Part shown: one piece after another, positions 1 through 5,535 of the stretch | How positions within the stretch are numbered: position 1 is the first letter of the stretch | Layout: each line of letters starts with the position of its first letter | Source of the DNA: an uncultured Rhizobiaceae group bacterium | Lineage (GTDB): Bacteria > Pseudomonadota > Alphaproteobacteria > Rhizobiales > Rhizobiaceae | Length of the DNA: 15,216 nucleotides | Direction: 5' to 3' | NCBI GenBank assembly: GCA_905479965.1 | Contig: CAJQOR010000003.1 | Coordinates: forward strand, 1 to 15,216 | Program-made: the position numbers and the translations under genes | The notes under the pieces: model-generated | What the model was told of the DNA's origin: nothing | The model's input: the letters and a program-made list of their open reading frames with translations, nothing else | Databases searched by the model: none

Positions 1-59
1 GATAACGATTAAGACGAGAATAAAGCGTCCGAATAGTTATCAACGCGATCATTTTAGGC

Positions 60-758
60 ATGGAAACAAGTGATGTTATCATGGGTGCTATTGGTCCCAT
101 TTTACATTTTTTGGATCGCGCAATCCTAGCTATTTTCGTCATTGAAGTCATATTAAGATTAGTCGCTGATTTTAAAGGCTTTTGGCGCAACCCGTGGCGT
201 ATTTTTGACTTCATTATTGTGACTATTTCACTTATTCCAGCAACAGGTGCCCTCTCTGCTATGCGGGCGTTTCGCATTTTACGGGTCTTGCGTCTTGTCA
301 GCCAAGTCAGAGCGATGCGGCGCGTGGTTACAGGGCTCTTATCTGCCCTACCCGGTATGGGCTCTATCGTGCTTCTGCTTGGACTGATCTTCTACGTCTA
401 TGCGGTGATATCGACGAAGATCTTTAAGGACGCTTTCCCCCAATGGTTTGGCTCCATCGGCGAGAGCTCATACACTTTATTCCAGATCATGACACTTGAA
501 AGCTGGTCCATGGGCATTGTCCGCCCCGTGATGGAAGAGTTCCCACTATCGTGGATGTTATTTGTACCGTTTATCATCATGACGGCCTTCACTGTGTTAA
601 ACTTGTTTATCGGTGTGATTGTTGATGCCATGCAGCAAGAGCATGAAGCTGAAGCACGTGCTGAGCGCGAAACAATGATGAGCGAGAACGAGCAAATGTT
701 GATCGAAATTCGTGCTATGCGCAAAGAGCTGCAAGAGATTAAAGCCAGCTTGAAATAA
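60..758 (+). CDS. Bacterial voltage-gated sodium channel (NavBac family), possibly 5'-truncated frame
   Basis: Inner-membrane ion transport protein with one six-helix repeat, which would act as a homotetramer. Counting from the ATG at 60: S2 about 18-36, S3 46-60, S4 68-90 with arginines every third residue (R69, R72, R75, R78), S5 100-120, a pore loop with selectivity filter TLESWS at 145-150, S6 165-190, and a charged, heptad-like C-terminal tail at 190-230 that should form the tetramer coiled coil. From memory, the filter and flanks (TLESWSMGIVRP) match NavAb, which supports sodium selectivity. Most of S1 is missing if translation begins at 60: in-frame codons 24-59 still read SVRIVINAIILG, which resembles the end of S1, but an in-frame TAA lies at 21-23 and no usual start codon or clear SD is seen. 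The family is certain; the true start or intactness is not. Confidence 0.88.
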   Translation: METSDVIMGAIGPILHFLDRAILAIFVIEVILRLVADFKGFWRNPWRIFDFIIVTISLIPATGALSAMRAFRILRVLRLVSQVRAMRRVVTGLLSALPGMGSIVLLLGLIFYVYAVISTKIFKDAFPQWFGSIGESSYTLFQIMTLESWSMGIVRPVMEEFPLSWMLFVPFIIMTAFTVLNLFIGVIVDAMQQEHEAEARAERETMMSENEQMLIEIRAMRKELQEIKASLK

Positions 759-839
759 TCAACCCGATTTATTTCCAAATTGTTGCATTGTAAATTTGTT
801 GCGATGTTGCAAGGCTTTGCGTTAACATTGCACTGCGTA

Positions 840-864
840 TGAGATTCGGTAAAATCTCAATTTT
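840..864 (+). terminator. Weak terminator-like hairpin after the sodium channel gene
   Basis: A 7-bp inverted repeat (TGAGATT / AATCTCA) with a 6-nt loop, followed by AATTTT, 82 bases after the channel stop codon. The stem is AT-rich and the T-run short, so this is only a tentative terminator. Confidence 0.3.
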
Positions 865-957
865 AATGATGTTGCGCGTAGATTTTGACGCTAAGAACTT
901 TTGTAAGAAAATATCTTGGTGCCACAACTTAATAAGCGCGTTGTAAAGGAAAATACC

Positions 958-1191
958 ATGCCAATGGATGCAGGCGATATTGAAAAATTGATCAAACAGG
1001 CATTGCCTGATGCAACTGTGACCATTCGCGATCTTGCTGGTGATGGGGATCACTATGCAGCTGAAGTCGTGTCAGAGAGCTTTCGCGGCAAGACACGCGT
1101 TGCACAGCATAAAATGGTTTATGACGCGTTACAGGGAAATATGGGCGGTGTATTGCATGCACTCGCTTTACAAACGAGCGTGCCTGAATAG
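958..1191 (+). CDS. bolA: BolA family protein
   Basis: Small (77 aa) cytoplasmic BolA-fold protein. In this family the protein partners a CGFS monothiol glutaredoxin to bind or hand on a [2Fe-2S] cluster. Visible family signatures are GDHY at about 30-33 followed by the A-E-V-V-S strand, SF-x-G-K-T at 41-46, QHKMVYDAL at 50-58 and the C-terminal LHAL at 66-69. H32, H51 and H67 are the candidate cluster ligands. There is no cysteine in the variable loop, so it resembles the His-type BolA group. The ATG at 958 is chosen because AAGGA (946-950) lies 7 bases upstream; an earlier in-frame TTG at 916 has no such site. Its expected partner grxD starts at 5097, unusually far away. Confidence 0.93.
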   Translation: MPMDAGDIEKLIKQALPDATVTIRDLAGDGDHYAAEVVSESFRGKTRVAQHKMVYDALQGNMGGVLHALALQTSVPE

Positions 1192-1301
1192 GTCTTAAAC
1201 AAGGACATAGTCTAATTTAACAAGAGCCTGAACGGCCACACAATATCGGGACCACGCTCAAACGAGAACACCTCTTTTATGGGGTAAAGAAGAGTGGGAA
1301 T

Positions 1302-1892
1302 ATGGGCGAATACCGAATGAAATTTCGGTCGATAGTGTGTGCGGCCACGCTATTGGCATTAGGGGCAAGTGCTGCACAATCACACAGTAACCAACCAAAA
1401 AACGTGCCCCCCTTAAATACTGGCGACGCTTATAAAATCAACGAAATGTTGGCGAAAAAAGCCCAAATTACCGTCAATAATGCGTTTTTCTTCGTTAAGT
1501 TGAACACCTCAGATGGACAATCAAAAACAGTCATCACCAATAATGTACCTTATGTGCCAAAACATGTTTGCTACGGCTGGATTGTGCATTTAGACGGTGA
1601 TGATCGGCTCGTGAAATTCACCGAGATATACACCTCATCCGCGGCGCCAAAAACCTGGTCTGGTGAAGGCAATCCATATGGTGCACAAGAAACCTCCGCG
1701 GATCGAAAATCAACTCGCACAGAAAAATTCATCACCACCTATAAAGGTTGGATAGAAAACTCGTGGTGCGTAGATGAAGGTGATCCGCTTGGCGACCATA
1801 AAATGGAAGTGCATGTCGATGGTCAGCACATTAAAACTTTTGATTTTCAGATCGTAGAAAAAGAAGTCTTTCAAGCAATGGATGTGCAGTAG
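1302..1892 (+). CDS. Secreted protein of unknown function
   Basis: Not recognised as a named family. The N-terminus is a good Sec signal peptide: a charged n-region (MGEYRMKFR), a hydrophobic stretch at about 10-22 and an ASA-type cleavage site near 22-25. The mature part (about 170 aa) is hydrophilic with no further membrane segment, so it is probably periplasmic or exported. It carries two cysteines, C90 in the segment CYGWIVHL and C156 in WCVDEGDPLG, which could form a disulfide. The C-terminal section (DPLGDHKMEVHVDG...FDFQIV) reads like a beta-sandwich strand pattern. The start is uncertain: the ATG at 1302 has AAGAAGAG about 8 bases upstream, but the ATG at 1317 gives a more usual signal peptide. 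It is the first gene of the block separating bolA from grxD. Confidence 0.75.
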   Translation: MGEYRMKFRSIVCAATLLALGASAAQSHSNQPKNVPPLNTGDAYKINEMLAKKAQITVNNAFFFVKLNTSDGQSKTVITNNVPYVPKHVCYGWIVHLDGDDRLVKFTEIYTSSAAPKTWSGEGNPYGAQETSADRKSTRTEKFITTYKGWIENSWCVDEGDPLGDHKMEVHVDGQHIKTFDFQIVEKEVFQAMDVQ

Positions 1893-1933
1893 AAATTTAA
1901 TCTGAACTGCGTTCTTTGCTTCAGGGCAACCAG

Positions 1934-2074
1934 CTAATGACAGTGATATGTATTGTCTTTCCGCTTATTGTGGCAACCTTCGCTATTTGTGCGACCACCA
2001 TGCGCATTTGCAGCTGTCATGGCGAATATCGATGTTAAAAATACAATAATCATAAGCGAAGAGATGGTTTTCAT
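1934..2074 (-). CDS. Small secreted YHYH-domain peptide (46 aa)
   Basis: A short gene on the minus strand. Translation gives a signal peptide of about 24 residues (MKTISSLMIIVFLTSIFAM followed by TAANA, an AxA-type cleavage site) and a 22-residue mature part beginning HGGRTNSEGCHNKRK and ending DNTYHCH, then TAG. The HGG...GCH...YHCH pattern is that of the small YHYH-domain proteins, whose His/Cys residues suggest metal binding; their function is not established. The start is supported by AGGAT about 8 bases upstream of the ATG (minus strand). The gene is convergent with the secreted protein ending at 1892. The opposite strand carries an unrelated 33-codon frame that looks like chance. Confidence 0.72.
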   Translation of the reverse strand: MKTISSLMIIVFLTSIFAMTAANAHGGRTNSEGCHNKRKDNTYHCH

Positions 2075-2290
2075 TAATTTATCCTAGTAATTTGTTGTGC
2101 CCCAACGTAGTTAGAAGTTTACGGTGTGGCTACAAACTTAACACACTAAAAGGTTGTTTTTCTTTCCATCTAAATTGCCCATCAAACAATCAACCTTAGG
2201 TGACAATTCGTGAATGGTGCATTGAACACGCTCATTGGAAAAGTTGCGGAATAGCAATTTCACAATAAAATGCCACAAAAATAGACCAAC

Positions 2291-2304
2291 TTGACCTAAA
2301 TCAA
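2291..2304 (+). promoter_or_regulatory. FNR/Anr/FixK-type box
   Basis: TTGACCTAAATCAA fits the TTGAY-N4-RTCAA dyad bound by FNR/CRP-family oxygen regulators, matching the FNR consensus TTGAT-N4-ATCAA in 9 of 10 fixed bases. Its centre is 68 bases upstream of the ATG at 2366. A possible -10 (TATCTC, 2332-2337) would place the box roughly 45 bases before the start of transcription, an activating position. Binding is inferred, not shown. Confidence 0.55.
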
Positions 2305-2365
2305 GGCGTATTACGCCAAAGTTTGTCAGAGTATCTCTAATTTGAAGCACAAATTGGAGACTACC

Positions 2366-2836
2366 ATGTTAAACGACGCATTAACGCCACCATCTCTGAC
2401 ATTGCGCATTGGGCTGGGTAAACTCATTGGCTTTGTTATCGGTATTTTGGGGTTTATATTTCTCCCCTATATCGCGCCTGAAAGCTCGTTGATGCTCAGG
2501 TTCGGATTAATGTTATGGTACACGACCATTGGCGCAATTATCGGGGTATTTGGTGTTTACGCGTATCATCCCGTACTTAATTTGCCGCTTCCCTGGTGGA
2601 TAAGAGCACCCATTATCGGTGGGTGGATGAATTTTGTACTTGTCCTTTTCGCCTATGATCAATTTGCCTATCTTATGCAAGCGGTGACCGTTTGGGGCTC
2701 AACCTTAGGAATGGGAACCCTCACCTCGCCATTTTGGTTCATTGCAGAAGGTGCGTTTATTGGATTGTTGATGGGATGGTGCTGTACACGCTTTGGCGGA
2801 GAAGGTCGTGACCTCATTTTGGAGACGACGCGATAA
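2366..2836 (+). CDS. Four-helix integral membrane protein, unknown function
   Basis: Not recognised. The 156-aa product has about four hydrophobic helices (roughly 18-36, 46-66, 83-106, 124-141) with short loops and a charged C-terminal tail, so it is an inner-membrane protein without an obvious catalytic domain. Features that may be diagnostic are YHPVLNLPLPWWIRAP at 67-82, GGWMN at 85-89 and a CC pair at 139-140. The ATG at 2366 is chosen because GGAG (2356-2359) lies 6 bases upstream; an upstream in-frame TTG at 2342 has no such support. The FNR-type box upstream suggests induction at low oxygen. It is not obviously cotranscribed with its neighbours. Confidence 0.78.
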   Translation: MLNDALTPPSLTLRIGLGKLIGFVIGILGFIFLPYIAPESSLMLRFGLMLWYTTIGAIIGVFGVYAYHPVLNLPLPWWIRAPIIGGWMNFVLVLFAYDQFAYLMQAVTVWGSTLGMGTLTSPFWFIAEGAFIGLLMGWCCTRFGGEGRDLILETTR

Positions 2837-2850
2837 TTTATGCAATATTG

Positions 2851-2880
2851 AAGTTTGCTTAAACTTTAAGCAGGAAACTT
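2851..2880. repeat. Inverted repeat after the membrane protein gene
   Basis: A perfect TGCTTAAA-C-TTTAAGCA dyad (2856-2872) is enclosed by AAGTTT and AAACTT arms, giving about 13 paired bases with a 3-nt bulge. No T-run follows, so it is not a standard terminator. It may stabilise the mRNA 3' end or act as an operator. Confidence 0.35.
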
Positions 2881-3054
2881 GTTGAACATGCGCATGTATG
2901 CGCTTTCATAAGTTCTAGTACCCTATTTCTTATATTTACTTTGACTTTAACGGTAACTCTGTCAGGCTTGAAATTAAGTTTAAAGCGTTGCGATTCGCCG
3001 TAAAGCTAGACTTGTATTTGGATCAAAAGATGTTTGATTTGGGCGTAACTGGGC

Positions 3055-4248
3055 ATGAATTTTAACAGACTAAGTGTGAAAGAACTTGGGCTACTGGATC
3101 GCGTGGACGAAGCTTCATTTGACCACCTAACCGAACTTGCCTCTAACATCTTAGCTGTCCCGGTTTCACTGGTTTCCATTATTGATAAACCCAAGGATCG
3201 TAAGTTTTTTAAGAGCATTGAGGGATTGCAAGAGCCTTGGCTTTCGCGTGGTGAGACACCACTTAGCCACTCATTCTGCCAACACGTCGCCCAAGACGAT
3301 GCGCCATTAATTGTTGAAAATGCACCTGAACATGACCGCGTTAAAGACAATCTTGCCATCCCCAACTTAGGTGTTATGGCTTATCTTGGGGTGCCAATAC
3401 ATGACCCTCGGGGTCGCGCCATCGGCGCATTATGCGCAATCGATTCCAAACCAAAAAAATGGAGCGATGAAGATCTAGCAGCGCTTACAAAATTGGGATT
3501 GTGTGTTGATGACGCTATTCGTTTGCGCTCAGCTTTAAAAACAAGTGAAGCTATTCGTGAAGAACAGGCGGATTTCACCTATGCGATGTCGCACGATATT
3601 AAGGCACCAATCTTCACGCTTAAAATGTTGTTGAGCGAACTTGGTCCCCTCTTTGAAGTAAATTCTGATGAACATGCAGAGTTCTTGCAAAAGGCGTTAC
3701 AAACCACCGAACGCATGGAGCAAAAAACCACAGATATACTGAAATATGCCTATATGGGGCGTGAACGCAATGAGCTAGAAGATGTCAATCTTAACGAGAT
3801 TGCATCTGAAGTTATCACCGACCTATCGGGGTTAATTCAAAACAGCAATGCACACATCACTGTTGGTGAAATGCCCACCATTGTGTCTAACGGATATTAT
3901 ATGCGTCTGCTATTTCAAAATCTTTTGTCCAATGCCTTGAAATTTCAACCACCTGGGCAATCACCAGAGATTGATATTAGATCTGAAAGCGATGTTTTTG
4001 AAAACACCCTTCACATAACGGACAATGGCATTGGTGTGGATGAGAAATATCAAAAACAGATATTTAAACTTTTTGGCCGTTTGCACACGCAAAAGGATTT
4101 CCCAGGTACAGGGCTTGGCCTGGCACTCAGTGCAAAAGTTGTCAGTTATTTGAACGGTGAAATCTCGATCAAATCCAAGGTTGGCAAGGGCACAACTTTT
4201 TCTATTATTTTGCCCATACAGGACAAAGATGCGGCTGTTCAATGTTAG
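3055..4248 (+). CDS. Soluble GAF-domain sensor histidine kinase
   Basis: Cytoplasmic sensor kinase (397 aa) with no membrane segment. An N-terminal GAF domain spans about 15-160 (SIIDKPKDRKFFKSIEG, SHSFCQHVA, LGVMAYLGVPIHDPRG and IGALCAID are typical of this GAF group). A dimerisation/phosphoacceptor helix follows with H180 in MSHDIKAP, then an HATPase domain with N-box QNLLSNALKF (288-297), DNGIG (323-327) and GTGLGLAL (351-358). All key catalytic motifs are present. The ATG is fixed by an in-frame TAA at 3046-3048, although the SD (GGGCG, 3041-3045) is weak. The 3' end overlaps the next gene by 7 bases, so the two are one operon and this kinase should phosphorylate the following regulator. 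The ligand is unknown; GAF domains of this kind bind small molecules, haem or bilins in other proteins. Confidence 0.92.
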   Translation: MNFNRLSVKELGLLDRVDEASFDHLTELASNILAVPVSLVSIIDKPKDRKFFKSIEGLQEPWLSRGETPLSHSFCQHVAQDDAPLIVENAPEHDRVKDNLAIPNLGVMAYLGVPIHDPRGRAIGALCAIDSKPKKWSDEDLAALTKLGLCVDDAIRLRSALKTSEAIREEQADFTYAMSHDIKAPIFTLKMLLSELGPLFEVNSDEHAEFLQKALQTTERMEQKTTDILKYAYMGRERNELEDVNLNEIASEVITDLSGLIQNSNAHITVGEMPTIVSNGYYMRLLFQNLLSNALKFQPPGQSPEIDIRSESDVFENTLHITDNGIGVDEKYQKQIFKLFGRLHTQKDFPGTGLGLALSAKVVSYLNGEISIKSKVGKGTTFSIILPIQDKDAAVQC

Positions 4249-4631
4249 AGACCGTATTACTCATTGATGATGATGAGACTGACCACTTCTTTTTCAACCG
4301 GCTGGTGAAAAATACAGATCTGATCAATCAGGCGATATGCTTTCAATATGCTGAAGAGGCATTGGAATATCTAAAACAGAAAGATCGTCCAAAGATCAGC
4401 GCGATCTTTTTAGATATCAACATGCCTCGAATGAGCGGGTTTGAATTTTTAGAAGAAGCTAAAAAAATATTACCAGACAGCTTTTGCGAAAAAGCTGTGG
4501 TTGTTATGCTGACATCTTCGATTGCCCCTCAAGACAAAGAGCGAGCAAATGAATTTGACGTCATTAAAGCATATGTGAACAAACCTCTAGACGCTGATCG
4601 TTTGGCAGATATTGTCGCCGACATTTCCTAA
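4242..4631 (+). CDS. Single-domain response regulator (Rcp1-like)
   Basis: A 129-aa receiver domain with no output domain. It shows the acidic cluster DDD at 9-11, phosphoacceptor D58 in FLDINMPRMSGFEFL, T91/S92 in MLTSS and K114 in VNKPL, so the phosphorylation machinery is complete. The sequence style (LIDDDETDHFF at the start, INMPRMSGFEFLEE in the middle) is that of the small regulators paired with phytochrome-like and GAF kinases. The ATG lies inside the end of the kinase gene (7-base overlap), implying translational coupling. Signal output must go through another protein, either a phosphorelay partner or a protein-protein target that is not in this window. Confidence 0.93.
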   Translation: MLETVLLIDDDETDHFFFNRLVKNTDLINQAICFQYAEEALEYLKQKDRPKISAIFLDINMPRMSGFEFLEEAKKILPDSFCEKAVVVMLTSSIAPQDKERANEFDVIKAYVNKPLDADRLADIVADIS

Positions 4632-4671
4632 AAAACCATGATTTATAACAGTTCAGACTATTTATAGGCAT

Positions 4672-4702
4672 AAAAAAAGCCACTCTAGCAAAGAGTGGCT
4701 TT
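4672..4702 (-). terminator. Intrinsic terminator, best fit to the minus strand
   Basis: A perfect 11-bp stem (AAAGCCACTCT / AGAGTGGCTTT, 4676-4686 and 4692-4702) with a 5-nt loop. On the minus strand it is followed by a run of seven U residues (from the A-run 4672-4678). On the plus strand only three Us follow directly, with another T-run after a gap. It therefore fits the end of the minus-strand unit that includes the 22-codon ORF, and may also serve the kinase/regulator operon from the other side. Confidence 0.75.
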
Positions 4703-4737
4703 CTCGCATTTTGGTTCCGGAAGAGGTCTCGTCGTTA

Positions 4738-4763
4738 TTTGATCTTTCGCTCGAACGATCAAA
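4738..4763 (-). repeat. Stem-loop in the 3' part of the minus-strand small transcript
   Basis: Arms TTTGATCTTTCG and CGAACGATCAAA pair over 12 bases with one mismatch around a very short loop. The element lies between the stop of the 22-codon ORF (4793) and the terminator at 4672-4702, so the proposed transcript has two stem-loops after the ORF. Confidence 0.5.
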
Positions 4764-4792
4764 CCAAACAAGCATCCGGTTCAAAAGTTATT

Positions 4793-4861
4793 TTATGAAG
4801 ACTGCCCCACAAAACTACCGTTAAACAAAGACCCAACCTTACCTGTTAAAATGCTCGACAT
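4793..4861 (-). CDS. Candidate 22-aa small ORF with a hyper-strong ribosome binding site
   Basis: The peptide begins MSSILTGKVGSLFNG and ends SFVGQSS. It is not recognised and has no clear membrane helix. The case for translation is the leader: GAAAGGAGGTGGTCCA directly abuts the ATG, with the GGAGG core 7 bases before it. As remembered, the 3' end of alphaproteobacterial 16S rRNA (TGGATCACCTCCTTTC) would pair with all 16 of these bases, allowing one G-U pair. A longer in-frame reading up to 4993 exists, but its start codons have no such site. The ORF is followed by a stem-loop and a minus-strand terminator, with no minus-strand gene beyond, so the unit could be a small-protein mRNA, a dual-function small RNA or a regulatory leader. 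Expression is inferred. Confidence 0.5.
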   Translation of the reverse strand: MSSILTGKVGSLFNGSFVGQSS

Positions 4862-4877
4862 TGGACCACCTCCTTTC
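4862..4877 (-). promoter_or_regulatory. Extended Shine-Dalgarno sequence
   Basis: A 16-base stretch complementary to the expected 16S rRNA 3' end, far longer than the 4-6 bases seen before other genes here (for example AAGGA before bolA and grxD). It decides the start at 4861. Read on the plus strand, the same bases mimic the end of 16S rRNA. Confidence 0.6.
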
Positions 4878-4939
4878 AATACGTTAAAGATGTGAAGAGT
4901 GTGACCGAGAAAATCGATTCTGACAATCATTAATTTGGA

Positions 4940-5009
4940 AAACATTTTTTCTCTATTCTTTCCCTTTTCAGAACTATTTGATTGATGCGCCAATTAAACA
5001 TTTTTTCTC
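4940..5009. repeat. 14-bp direct repeat pair between the small ORF and grxD
   Basis: AAACATTTTTTCTC occurs at 4940-4953 and again at 4996-5009, 56 bases apart, in the region upstream of both the minus-strand small ORF and grxD. It may be a pair of regulator sites, a duplication, or a chance product of AT-rich DNA. Confidence 0.5.
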
Positions 5010-5031
5010 GCTCATTCAGCAAAACTTGCGA

Positions 5032-5063
5032 CTTGAAAACTCTAATTAAAAAGCTCATATATA
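5032..5063 (+). promoter_or_regulatory. Promoter candidate for grxD, sigma-32-like
   Basis: CTTGAA (5032-5037), a 17-base spacer, then TCATAT (5055-5060). This resembles the alphaproteobacterial RpoH pattern (CTTGAA and a CCAnAT-like -10). The same DNA also reads as a housekeeping promoter (TTGAAA, 17 bases, CATATA). Transcription would start near 5068, giving a leader of about 29 bases. Confidence 0.45.
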
Positions 5064-5096
5064 GCGAAAGATAAATACCCCTTGAAGGATGGCACT

Positions 5097-5435
5097 ATGG
5101 CTGGCATTGCAGACCTAATTGATAATGAAGTTAAAACTAATGATGTTGTAGTCTTTATGAAAGGCACACCAGACTTTCCGCAATGCGGATTTTCCGGTCA
5201 GGTCGTTCAGATCATGAACTATTTGGGTGTTCCTTATAAAGGCATCAATGTTCTTGCAGATGATGAACTTCGCCAAGGCATTAAAGATTATTCAAACTGG
5301 CCGACAATCCCGCAGCTTTACGTTAAAGGCGAATTCCTAGGTGGTTGCGATATCATACGTGAGATGTTCCAAAGTCAGGAACTGCAGGAGCATTTTGAAC
5401 AAAATGGACTTGAGCTAAATATCGCAGCAAGTTAA
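5097..5435 (+). CDS. grxD: Monothiol glutaredoxin, Grx4 family (CGFS type)
   Basis: Cytoplasmic 112-aa glutaredoxin that binds and transfers [2Fe-2S] clusters, normally with glutathione and BolA. Key sites: K22 in VVVFMKGTP, the active site C30-G-F-S33 within [10 protein letters not shown], the glutathione-binding W-P-T-I-P-Q-L-Y at 68-75, and GGCDI at 82-86. The length is that of the single-domain family. The ATG at 5097 is preferred because AAGGA (5085-5089) lies 7 bases upstream; an in-frame TTG at 5082 would overlap that site. bolA, the usual neighbour and partner, lies 3.9 kb upstream. A good terminator follows, so the gene is probably monocistronic. Confidence 0.96.
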   Translation: MAGIADLIDNEVKTNDVVVFMKGTPDFPQCGFSGQVVQIMNYLGVPYKGINVLADDELRQGIKDYSNWPTIPQLYVKGEFLGGCDIIREMFQSQELQEHFEQNGLELNIAAS

Positions 5436-5477
5436 GCTATTAAATATTCAGGTTTAAATACCTGTGATTGTGATTCT

Positions 5478-5510
5478 AAAGAGGCGCTTAAGTGCCTCTT
5501 TTTATTTTGG
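5478..5510 (+). terminator. Intrinsic terminator of grxD
   Basis: AAAGAGGCGCTT / AAGTGCCTCTTT form a 12-base near-perfect hairpin whose only non-Watson-Crick pair is a G-U on the plus-strand RNA. TTTTTATTTT follows, 42 bases after the grxD stop. Confidence 0.88.
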
Positions 5511-5535
5511 TATCACGCATTTTTGAAAGCCTGAC

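Noticed and set aside
398..778. 126-codon minus-strand frame opposite the sodium channel
   Set aside because: Antisense shadow of conserved pore and S6 codons; Ser/Ile-rich translation without features.
781..815. Three spaced TGTTGC motifs upstream of bolA
   Set aside because: Irregular spacing and short unit; no known site recognised and likely chance.
1937..2038. Short plus-strand hydrophobic frame opposite the YHYH gene
   Set aside because: The hydrophobic look is explained by the complementary codons of the His/Asn-rich reverse frame; no SD was found.
2138..2350. 70-codon minus-strand frame between the YHYH gene and the membrane protein
   Set aside because: It starts at a TTG without a ribosome site, has no recognisable features and overlaps the FNR-type box.
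2886..2897. 12-bp palindrome ACATGCGCATGT
   Set aside because: Perfect but isolated; no companion copy or promoter context to support a function.
4793..4993. 66-codon version of the small minus-strand ORF
   Set aside because: The upstream starts lack a ribosome site, whereas the ATG at 4861 has an exceptional one; the upstream part reads like untranslated leader.
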